DNA of 6,332 nucleotides from Mariprofundaceae bacterium (lineage in GTDB: Bacteria > Pseudomonadota > Zetaproteobacteria > Mariprofundales > Mariprofundaceae): the NCBI GenBank assembly GCA_030950875.1, contig JAUZQS010000121.1, positions 1 through 6,332 of the forward strand, written 5' to 3'. This document shows, piece by piece, positions 1 through 5,790 of this stretch (position 1 is its first letter; each line of letters begins with the position of its first letter). The notes under the pieces were generated by a model that saw only the letters and a program-made list of their open reading frames with translations, was not told the origin of the DNA and searched no databases. A program made the translations under genes and the position numbers.

Positions 1-504
1 TCCCGATTCTCCCACCACCAAAACAGAAGCTTGGCTCGGTGCAATCAGAGCGACCTGATCCAACAAACGTCGCGTATCAATATCTTGGGTAATAAACACG
101 TCACTTCCTTGACGCTGTGTCTCTGCTTGACGACTTAGTTCCGCCTGATGGCCTGCTTTACGCACATAAATTTCCATTGCCTCATCAGGGCAAGGAAGCA
201 TGCGGTAGTCCATCACACCCAAGCCCATTAAATCTTCGGCGCGATTGGCATCACCTTGTGCCGCCAATACAACCACATTGGCTTGCGGTTGCTTCTCAAA
301 CAATTTACGAACCAGGGATAACACCGTTAAACCATCCCAAATCAATATAATCGCATCACACTCAGGCTTCCATTGCTCAATTTCGCCAGCTTGTGTATAC
401 GCTGTTACATGCGTATCTGGCAACATGCGCCCTAATTGCACCCGCATATCAGCTTCAATCAGCTCAGGAAAGTCCAATAGATAAATAGGTGCATTCACAG
501 TCAT
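1..504 (-). CDS. Sigma-54 enhancer-binding protein with degenerate receiver domain (partial, 3' end outside window)
   Basis: Reading leftward from the ATG at 504, 168 codons stay open to the window edge. Residues 5-115 have the spacing of a response-regulator receiver (YLLDF strand, hydrophobic CDAIILIW strand, VVVLAA strand, LP turn). Residues 135-168 lead into an AAA+ domain and end at VLVVGESG, the first half of the Walker A motif GESGTGKE of NtrC-family EBPs. The rest (AAA+ and presumably a DNA-binding domain) lies off the left edge. Aligned by eye with the intact receiver of the EBP at 2771-4165, the phospho-acceptor Asp is Ile55, the switch Thr is Ala81, the Lys before the cis-Pro is Leu103, and one of the paired acidic residues is Phe12. 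It is therefore probably not activated by phosphorylation, as in FleQ- or VpsR-like EBPs. The start is set by GAAGGA six bases upstream and by the ATGA overlap with the TPR gene, so the two are probably co-translated. Target genes are unknown. Confidence 0.88.
   Translation of the reverse strand, partial: MTVNAPIYLLDFPELIEADMRVQLGRMLPDTHVTAYTQAGEIEQWKPECDAIILIWDGLTVLSLVRKLFEKQPQANVVVLAAQGDANRAEDLMGLGVMDYRMLPCPDEAMEIYVRKAGHQAELSRQAETQRQGSDVFITQDIDTRRLLDQVALIAPSQASVLVVGESG
501..504 (-). other. ATGA stop/start overlap coupling the TPR gene to the second EBP
   Basis: The TGA stop of the TPR-type gene (503-501) and the ATG of the following EBP (504-502) share bases in an ATGA overlap. A Shine-Dalgarno sequence for the second gene, GAAGGA (511-516 on the complementary strand), lies six bases before the ATG, inside the end of the TPR gene. 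This arrangement is typical of translational coupling. Confidence 0.85.
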
Positions 505-2474
505 GGATATTCCTTCAATAGTGTTTTGGCCTTTTTGTCTGCTATAGCAAGTGCTGCCAGTGAAGCATATATGCCCGCACTAGCATCTTGACTCTGCTGC
601 TCTAACTTTTCTAAGGCTTGCTTGTATTTTCCTGTTTTCAACTGACATATGCTGTAATGGTACAACCATGCAGCATCACGTAATTTCTCATCAACCTGCA
701 CATATAAAGCTTCCGCTTTTTGATAGTCCTTAGCTTTAAATGCAGCATTTGCCTGCTCAATCAGAGCTTTTGCAGCATCGACACCTGGCAGCAAACTATA
801 TTCTCGCCAAGCCCGCGCTGCCATATGCCAATGTTTTAATTTCTCATCAATCCTTGCCCTTACTTGCCAATAAATAAGCCGCTCTTTTATGGTGATATCG
901 TCCACCGATATACCCGTAATACTTTGTGATGCCGCCGTTGGTTTATTTTCTCGCAACTGCATTCGGGCCACCAACAACAGCATTTCAGGTCGATATAAGG
1001 TAAACTCGTGTCCATCTAACCAATCCAAAATACGCTCAACGCCTGTTTTATCACCACGATCCAACCACAAGCGCTCTCGCTCTAACATTACTTTTTGCCC
1101 CCAAACACTGCCATTGGCACGCTGATAAAGTTTACCAAGCAACACTTCGGACTGCTCATAAGCCATTAACATACGTAAAGCATGCGCCACACCCAACTGC
1201 AGTTTAGCAACATCCAAATCATCTCGACGGAAAACTGGAAACCGCTCCCAAACAGCAACCACCTCCACCCATTTCTTAGCATCCAAAAGCACCTGTAGCT
1301 TCTGTTCAAAGAAGGCCGTTCCTTCATGCAAGGCATCCGCTCGATAATCTTTTATTTCAGAGCGTGCAACACGAGAAAAATGTTCCAATGAAACCATATC
1401 AATTTGTTTTGGGCTATGTTTAGGGTCACTATGACTCAAACGTTTCCATAAACGAGCCAAATCCAATTCAGCCTCATTTTCAATAGATGATAATTGATTT
1501 TGATTAGCCAAACGTTTTAATGCGATTATTACAGGTTTCAGCGTGTGATAATCTTGGCTTTTTTGATGGGCAATCATCAGCTTTCGCATAAAAGCTTTCT
1601 TACCAACACTTTTTTCTGCTTGTTGCTCTGCCAAAACATCATATTCACGTTCAATTCGTTCCGAAGGTTTTACCTTATACAATAGCCATAAATCCGCTCG
1701 CAACAAACGCACCGATGCAACATAATCACCGCTTAGATAATCATTCAAAAAATTATCGGCTTGTTTTATTGCGTCTTTGTCTCGTTTGGCCATATGTAAC
1801 ACTTGAATATATGTAGACCAAAGGTGTGCATTTTTTTTCACAACCTCAGGGTAATGTTTAAAGGCGCTATCCAATTGCTTCAAAGCCACATCATAACGAC
1901 CTTCAGCCACATCAACTATGGCAATCCATGCCTTGGCAAGTGATTCTTCCCGGCTATCCAACTTTGCAGCCAAGCCATATTGAATCAGGTTAGAACGCGC
2001 TTCATTCCATTTTTTTTGCTGTATATAAATACGTCCCATCAACATCGCAGCCTGTACTGCTTCATCATGCCCCGCATAATCAGAGCGTATTCCCCGCGCG
2101 TATGTCATAGCTTCTTCTTCATCACCATGTTTCCAATGTAGCCAAGCCAAGCGCCACTCTAACTCTGGGGCATTAATTTCATTAGGGAATTCTTTTTTTA
2201 AGGTTTTAAGTGCATTTACAGCAAGTGAAATATCATCATAATGCTGAGATTTAGCTCGCATTTCTTCCGCGTCAGCAATCAATGATAATAAGTCAAACCG
2301 CTCTTTATCTTTCAATGTTTCATTGCTAAGCAAGGCTTGAGACATACGAATTGCCTGCTCAGGACTGCCATTATTCAAGAATACACGAATCCCATCCGTC
2401 CGTTCACTCGCCATCAATATCTGAGGCAGAAAACAAACATAGCACAACATGAGAATAATATATTTAGCCGACAT
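501..2474 (-). CDS. Exported TPR-type helical-repeat protein, function unknown
   Basis: The protein has 657 residues. The N-terminus has one Lys (position 4), a hydrophobic core (residues 5-21) and a likely signal-peptidase I site after LMA at about residue 22, so the mature protein should be periplasmic or envelope-located. There is no convincing lipobox. The rest is rich in Ala, Leu, Glu and Lys and breaks into helix pairs of TPR type. The clearest are at about 104-135 (WRLAWLHWKHGDEEEA), 140-168, 178-208 (EGRYDVALKQLDSAF), 567-598 (FKAKDYQKAEALY) and 601-627 (KTGKYKQALEKLEQQ). The middle is more divergent. No catalytic motif is visible. A scaffold or protein-protein interaction role is typical of the fold, but I do not recognise a named family. 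The ATG at 2474 is the first start after an in-frame stop, and it has no Shine-Dalgarno sequence. A sigma-54-like element sits directly upstream. The gene overlaps the next EBP by ATGA, suggesting a joint function. Confidence 0.85.
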   Translation of the reverse strand: MSAKYIILMLCYVCFLPQILMASERTDGIRVFLNNGSPEQAIRMSQALLSNETLKDKERFDLLSLIADAEEMRAKSQHYDDISLAVNALKTLKKEFPNEINAPELEWRLAWLHWKHGDEEEAMTYARGIRSDYAGHDEAVQAAMLMGRIYIQQKKWNEARSNLIQYGLAAKLDSREESLAKAWIAIVDVAEGRYDVALKQLDSAFKHYPEVVKKNAHLWSTYIQVLHMAKRDKDAIKQADNFLNDYLSGDYVASVRLLRADLWLLYKVKPSERIEREYDVLAEQQAEKSVGKKAFMRKLMIAHQKSQDYHTLKPVIIALKRLANQNQLSSIENEAELDLARLWKRLSHSDPKHSPKQIDMVSLEHFSRVARSEIKDYRADALHEGTAFFEQKLQVLLDAKKWVEVVAVWERFPVFRRDDLDVAKLQLGVAHALRMLMAYEQSEVLLGKLYQRANGSVWGQKVMLERERLWLDRGDKTGVERILDWLDGHEFTLYRPEMLLLVARMQLRENKPTAASQSITGISVDDITIKERLIYWQVRARIDEKLKHWHMAARAWREYSLLPGVDAAKALIEQANAAFKAKDYQKAEALYVQVDEKLRDAAWLYHYSICQLKTGKYKQALEKLEQQSQDASAGIYASLAALAIADKKAKTLLKEYP

Positions 2475-2485
2475 AATGCCAGCAA

Positions 2486-2501
2486 CGCAAAATCCATGCC
2501 G
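2486..2501 (-). promoter_or_regulatory. Candidate sigma-54 (-24/-12) promoter for the TPR-EBP operon
   Basis: Read on the minus strand the site is cGGCATGGATTTTGCg. This matches the sigma-54 consensus TGGCAC-G-N4-TTGC with the invariant GG (2500-2499) and GC (2488-2487) separated by exactly ten bases. Deviations are C for T before GG, T for C in GGCAC, and G after TTGC. Transcription would start about twelve bases past the -12 C, near 2475, one base before the annotated ATG. It lies downstream of an EBP gene and upstream of an operon that encodes another, which makes it plausible. The near-leaderless geometry is odd. Confidence 0.5.
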
Positions 2502-2535
2502 AAAAAGCTCTTTGACTTGTAACTATTCAATGCTC

Positions 2536-2733
2536 CTACAAAATAGCCTGTAACCGTTCAGATTGTCTCTTATTTTCAGAGGTCAAGGCGAAAAGGCGGA
2601 ACTTACGCCTGTAAGTGAGAACTTTTTTAACGCAGACGTCGGGAAAATCAGCGGTGAGTTGAATAGCTACAACACAAGCATGTGTTTTAGCGCCTAATTC
2701 AGGGTCATATCCTACGATCATCAAGCCTTTCAT
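2536..2733 (-). CDS. Doubtful small ORF, 65 codons, or part of a hairpin-bearing intergenic element
   Basis: The ORF encodes 65 residues, starting MKGLMIVGYDPELGAKTHAC and ending with a basic C-terminal half (VLTYRRKFRLFAL, then SENKRQSERLQ). It fits tidily between co-directional genes, 37 bases after the first EBP and 61 bases before the TPR gene, which would suit an operon member. Against a real gene: there is no Shine-Dalgarno before the ATG, an in-frame TAA lies four codons upstream so no longer start exists, no domain is recognisable, and two strong inverted repeats (2601-2616 and 2666-2691) fall inside it. An interspersed repeat that happens to be open in this frame explains these facts equally well. 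An internal ATG at codon 5 has AAAGG just ahead, but only about four bases away. Confidence 0.3.
   Translation of the reverse strand: MKGLMIVGYDPELGAKTHACVVAIQLTADFPDVCVKKVLTYRRKFRLFALTSENKRQSERLQAIL
2601..2616. repeat. Inverted repeat, 6-bp perfect stem with 4-base loop
   Basis: The sequence ACTTAC-gcct-GTAAGT is a perfect hairpin. An alternative, mutually exclusive pairing AGGCG (2594-2598) with CGCCT (2606-2610) overlaps it. On the plus strand a run of six T follows about eight bases later, but no plus-strand gene ends here, so I do not call it a terminator. Confidence 0.5.
2666..2691. repeat. Inverted repeat, 10-bp stem with one mismatch and 4-base loop
   Basis: The arms GCTAcAACACA (2666-2676) and TGTGTTtTAGC (2681-2691) pair over ten positions with one C-T mismatch (2670/2687) around the loop AGCA. 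There is no adjacent U-tract in the leftward direction. It lies 50 bases from the other inverted repeat, inside the doubtful 65-codon ORF, so it could be a mRNA-stabilising or processing structure between the first EBP and the TPR gene, or half of a REP-like element. Confidence 0.5.
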
Positions 2734-2770
2734 ATCGCTGAGTTTTTAATAGCGACAGTGGTTTTCCACA

Positions 2771-4165
2771 CTACTCAACTGGAGCAGCCAAGCCTTTCTT
2801 TTTAATTTTTTCCACCAGCGTTGTGCGATTCATCGACAAAAATTTGGCGGCTTGGTTTTTATTCCAATCACAGCGTTGTAGAGCTGAAAGAATTAAATGA
2901 CTTTCAAACTCATCCACAATGCCTTTAAAGTCCAAGTTATCATGATCTTCAATGTCAATGCGAAAGCCTTGCATCGCACGCTGCCCTTCATTTAGCATGC
3001 GTGATGGCAAATCATCTAGCGTTACCTTGCCTTCGCGTTTTAATGTTGCAATCCGCTCAATAAGGTTTTGTAACTCACGCACATTTCCGGGCCATTTGTA
3101 ATGCAAAAATGCTTTTTTCGCCGTCTCATCAAAGCCATGAATAGATGTCTTCTTTTTAGCATTGAATATTGTCATAAAGTGTTCTGCCAATAATAGCGAA
3201 TCTTCACCACGTTCACGCAATGCAGGCAATTGCAATGGAATCACATTCAAGCGGTAAAACAAATCTTCACGAAAACGCCCCGCCTCAATTTCCTGCTCCA
3301 AATCCCTGTGTGTTGCTGCAACCACACGCACATCAATATGGATACTCTGGTGGCTACCAACAGGCTCAAAACAACGTTCCTGCAAAACACGCAATAATTT
3401 CACCTGTAATTTAGCACTCATATCACCAATTTCATCGAGAAATATAGTCCCGCCATTGGCAACCTCAAAACGACCTGCTCGCGCCCGAACTGCACCTGTA
3501 AAAGCACCTTTCACATGTCCAAAAAGCTCTGATTCCAACAATTCTTCAGGAATTGCTCCACAGTTAATCGATACAAATGGTTTCCCCGCACGATTTCCTG
3601 ACCCGTGCAATAAATTCGCCAACACTTCTTTTCCTGTACCAGACTCGCCTGTAATTAATACAGTACTATCCGAATCCCCTAATAGCTTTGCCGTTTCTCG
3701 AATCTTACAAATTGATGCACTCTGACCCATTAATAATTCAGAACTACGATCTGCTGCCACCCTTTTTTTCAGCGTCTGATGCTCTTGCTTAAACTGCCGT
3801 TTTTTCATCAATTCTTCGATACGCAGGAGAAGTTCCCCTAAATCAAACGGCTTTTTAAGAAAGTCATCGGCCCCTAGTCGAACAGCCTCAACAGCAGTAT
3901 TCACTTCAGAATAGCCTGTCATCAAGATAATCCCCATATCAGGATCAGCAGCATGAAACTCTTTCAATAAGTCAATACCACTACCATCTGGCAAGCGAAT
4001 ATCAAGCACAGCAACATCATACTTGCCTAGGCTCATAGCTTCACGCGCACGCATTGCATTCGCTGCTGTTGTTACATGATAGTTTGCATCCTCCAGTGTT
4101 TCCTGAAGCATCATGCGAAGATCTTCTTCATCATCTACCAACAGCATATAAGCAGTCTGTTTCAC
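2771..4165 (-). CDS. NtrC-family sigma-54 response regulator (receiver, AAA+, Fis-type HTH)
   Basis: The protein has 464 residues from the GTG at 4165, which has GGGGAG nine bases upstream; a 13-codon extension to a TTG at 4204 is open but lacks a similar site. From the GTG, the receiver starts YMLLVDDEEDL, with acidic pair Asp11-Asp12, phospho-acceptor Asp55 (VLDIRLPDGSG), Thr83 and Lys105 (LKKP), all intact. The AAA+ domain has Walker A GESGTGKE (about 173-180), the sigma-54 contact loop GAFTGA (220-225), Walker B GGTIFLDE (238-245), an arginine-finger region FREDLFYRL and sensor II WPGNVREL (about 358-365). The C-terminus (about 419-457) is a Fis-type helix-turn-helix with NRTTLVEKIKKKGL, much like the end of FleQ. 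It should activate sigma-54 RNA polymerase after phosphorylation. No sensor kinase gene is adjacent. Regulon unknown; flagellar or surface-structure control is possible but unproven. Confidence 0.96.
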   Translation of the reverse strand: MKQTAYMLLVDDEEDLRMMLQETLEDANYHVTTAANAMRAREAMSLGKYDVAVLDIRLPDGSGIDLLKEFHAADPDMGIILMTGYSEVNTAVEAVRLGADDFLKKPFDLGELLLRIEELMKKRQFKQEHQTLKKRVAADRSSELLMGQSASICKIRETAKLLGDSDSTVLITGESGTGKEVLANLLHGSGNRAGKPFVSINCGAIPEELLESELFGHVKGAFTGAVRARAGRFEVANGGTIFLDEIGDMSAKLQVKLLRVLQERCFEPVGSHQSIHIDVRVVAATHRDLEQEIEAGRFREDLFYRLNVIPLQLPALRERGEDSLLLAEHFMTIFNAKKKTSIHGFDETAKKAFLHYKWPGNVRELQNLIERIATLKREGKVTLDDLPSRMLNEGQRAMQGFRIDIEDHDNLDFKGIVDEFESHLILSALQRCDWNKNQAAKFLSMNRTTLVEKIKKKGLAAPVE

Positions 4166-4174
4166 GTTACTAAT

Positions 4175-4180
4175 CTCCCC
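4175..4180 (-). promoter_or_regulatory. Ribosome binding site that fixes the GTG start of the EBP
   Basis: On the minus strand GGGGAG is followed by nine bases (ATTAGTAAC) and then GTG AAA CAG. This places the start at 4165, four residues before the first receiver strand (LLVDDEE), the usual distance for this family. The longer TTG-started frame would add 13 residues with no homology-like character. Confidence 0.75.
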
Positions 4181-4222
4181 CATTCGCAGCTGTTTCAAGC
4201 ACAACCCAACATCTCACAGAAA

Positions 4223-4233
4223 ACAAAGCCATT
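4223..4233. repeat. Direct repeat copy 1, ACAAAGCCATT
   Basis: This 11-base word recurs exactly at 4355-4365, and both copies are preceded by a similar A-rich stretch (ACAGAAA and ATAGAC). This copy overlaps the -10 box and predicted start of the leftward promoter, a location suited to an operator. No binding protein can be named. Confidence 0.4.
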
Positions 4234-4258
4234 CTAGTTGTTTCTATATAAAAGTCAA
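4231..4258 (-). promoter_or_regulatory. Sigma-70-type promoter for the leftward EBP gene
   Basis: On the minus strand there is a -35 box TTGACT (4258-4253, 5 of 6 to consensus), a 16-base spacer, and a -10 box TAGAAT (4236-4231, 5 of 6). Transcription would start near 4224, giving a leader of about 60 bases to the GTG at 4165. The predicted start overlaps one copy of an 11-base direct repeat (4223-4233). Confidence 0.6.
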
Positions 4259-4354
4259 AATTATGACGCTATAGGCCTTCATGTTTATTTATAAGCTCCG
4301 AAAATATTCAATACTGCGTCAAAAAAACAATCGTTTACACAAGTTTTCATAGAC

Positions 4355-4365
4355 ACAAAGCCATT
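4355..4365. repeat. Direct repeat copy 2, ACAAAGCCATT
   Basis: Exact copy of 4223-4233, 132 bases away in the same orientation, inside the divergent intergenic region (4166-4446) and about 80 bases before the YihY-family start. The rest of this region shows no convincing plus-strand promoter by eye. Confidence 0.4.
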
Positions 4366-4427
4366 AAACCATCTTCTCTAGCATCAAGCTGTTTCTACGA
4401 CTAAACTAGGCATCACCCACGTGTCAC

Positions 4428-4435
4428 AAAGGAGG
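4428..4435 (+). promoter_or_regulatory. Strong Shine-Dalgarno site of the YihY-family gene
   Basis: AAAGGAGG lies 11 bases before the ATG at 4447, slightly longer than the ideal spacing. The nearer ATG at 4436 abuts the site and is closed by a TAG two codons later, so 4447 is the start. Confidence 0.75.
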
Positions 4436-4446
4436 ATGCCATAGCC

Positions 4447-5766
4447 ATGCTTAAAACGCAGATCAAACAAATCATCGATATGGATGTGGCTGATATTGCG
4501 AGCCTACCCGCTTTAAAAAGACATTTCGCAAGCCTTTTGCGTTTTACATCGCGAATCGCCCATCGTTTCATCAGAGATAAATGTATCCAACGCGCCTCCG
4601 CCTTGGGTTACGCCTCGCTCTTGGCAATCGTTCCCTTGGTTGTACTCGGCTTTTCTGTATTCACGAGTTTTCAAGCTTTTGACACTATTTCCAGCCATGT
4701 TCGCGATGGACTTTTAGAGTACCTTATCCCTACCAGCCAAAAGGTCGTGCAAAACTACCTTGGCAATGTCACTGACAAGGCTGGTGCGCTGTCTATTTTT
4801 GGTATTATTGGTTTACTGATTACGGCAACGGCCCTACTCAACACGATGGAGGAAGCCTTTAATGATATTTGGCGCATCTCTAGAAAACGCCCGTTATTCT
4901 CCAAGTTCATTACTTTTTGGTCCTTACTTACACTATCGCCTATTTTAATCGGCGCATCCATTAGCATCACATCTTATTTTGCAGCTTTACCTATGATTCA
5001 GGGTGTTGCGGAAGGCGCTTCTGCTATCCAACATATACCATTTCTCATTCCTTGGCTTATTTCTTCCAGTGCCATGACGGCTTTATATATGGCTCTTCCC
5101 AATACGCATGTACCCATGCGCCATGCACTTATTGGAGGTATGACAGCAGGTGTATTATTTGAATTGGCCAAGCTTGGCTTTACATTTTATGTCACAGAAC
5201 TTGCTAATTATGAGAAGATTTATGGCGCACTTGGCACACTGCCCGTCTTTCTTGTTTGGTTATATCTTGTTTGGGTACTGGTGCTAATCGGTGCCGAGGT
5301 TGCATTTTGTCTACAGCATCCCGAGCAATCTCAACGTCATGACAAATCGCTTATTCGTTCGGGCATTCGCAATTTTTTCATTCACTTAATACTGATCCGC
5401 GCCGCACAGGCCATTCAAAGAGGATGCAACTTACATTTAAGCGAACTTATTGAAGAAACAGATATTCCAGATAATATTTTACAAGAATGGCTGGATAACT
5501 TGTGTACTAAAGGCTTGCTAAAACAAGTTGTTACAGATGATCCGCGCGGAGCATGGGTGCTTGGGCAAGACGCCAACTCTCTCACGCTCCAACATATTCA
5601 TGATGTTTTGCAACCTGAAGTCATGGAAGTGCCAAAGACATGGCAAGATCATCCATTAGGAAGTACATTGAGCGGATTATACTTTCGCATGCAGCGTGAA
5701 CACGAGGTTTATCTATCAAATGTAAACATCCAGAGTTTGCTCGATAAAGAACAGAAACCCACATAA
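4447..5766 (+). CDS. yihY: YihY/BrkB-family inner-membrane protein with C-terminal winged-helix-like extension
   Basis: The protein has 439 residues. Six hydrophobic segments at about 52-75, 115-135, 155-180, 196-218, 226-248 and 262-288 match the six-helix core of the YihY/BrkB family (older entries call it ribonuclease BN, a name now known to be wrong for this family). Family hallmarks are YASLLAIVPL after helix-1 entry, the region LLNTMEEAFNDIWRI (131-145), and the final YGALGTLPVFLVWLYLVWVL (259-278). E. coli YihY is about 290 residues; here about 140 extra residues follow the last helix. Residues 311-372 look like a winged helix (HLSELIEETDIPDNILQEWL, then TKGLLKQV and a GAWVL wing), as in other long members. 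Molecular function is not established; envelope transport or integrity is inferred from the fold. It is divergent from the EBP cluster and followed 24 bases later by the M24-like gene, probably one operon. Confidence 0.93.
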   Translation: MLKTQIKQIIDMDVADIASLPALKRHFASLLRFTSRIAHRFIRDKCIQRASALGYASLLAIVPLVVLGFSVFTSFQAFDTISSHVRDGLLEYLIPTSQKVVQNYLGNVTDKAGALSIFGIIGLLITATALLNTMEEAFNDIWRISRKRPLFSKFITFWSLLTLSPILIGASISITSYFAALPMIQGVAEGASAIQHIPFLIPWLISSSAMTALYMALPNTHVPMRHALIGGMTAGVLFELAKLGFTFYVTELANYEKIYGALGTLPVFLVWLYLVWVLVLIGAEVAFCLQHPEQSQRHDKSLIRSGIRNFFIHLILIRAAQAIQRGCNLHLSELIEETDIPDNILQEWLDNLCTKGLLKQVVTDDPRGAWVLGQDANSLTLQHIHDVLQPEVMEVPKTWQDHPLGSTLSGLYFRMQREHEVYLSNVNIQSLLDKEQKPT

Positions 5767-5777
5767 ACAAGGCTTAC

Positions 5778-5783
5778 TAAGGA
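5778..5783 (+). promoter_or_regulatory. Shine-Dalgarno site of the M24-like gene
   Basis: TAAGGA is followed by seven bases and ATG. It lies in the 24-base gap after the YihY-family stop, supports the start at 5791 and suggests an operon without its own promoter. Confidence 0.7.
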
Positions 5784-5790
5784 ATACCTC

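Noticed and set aside
2409..2474. Lipoprotein reading of the TPR protein N-terminus (Cys11 and Cys14)
   Set aside because: Residues before each Cys (LML and CYV) do not fit a lipobox with a small residue at -1. A normal signal-peptidase I site at about residue 22 fits better.
2415..2497. Short frame starting ATGGATTTTGCG (27 codons, hydrophobic), overlapping the TPR gene start
   Set aside because: It is out of frame with the TPR gene and has no good ribosome site. Its start codon lies inside the sigma-54-like element. Its hydrophobic character comes from the overlapping signal-peptide region.
2735..2770. Possible terminator after the first EBP: GTGG-aaaa-CCAC, and TCGCT/AGCGA with an 11-base loop
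   Set aside because: Stems are only four to five pairs, and no U-tract follows in the leftward direction. Not enough for a terminator call.
117..3725. Several open frames of 61-89 codons on the plus strand over the minus-strand genes, and two on the minus strand over the YihY-family gene
   Set aside because: All lie antisense to genes with clear domain or fold evidence, and their translations have no recognisable domain or plausible ribosome sites. They are shadows.
4423..4443. Minus-strand TGGCATCC followed by TTTG, resembling a sigma-54 promoter for the first EBP
   Set aside because: The spacing is off by one, and GT replaces the invariant GC. The stretch is the complement of the YihY-family Shine-Dalgarno region.
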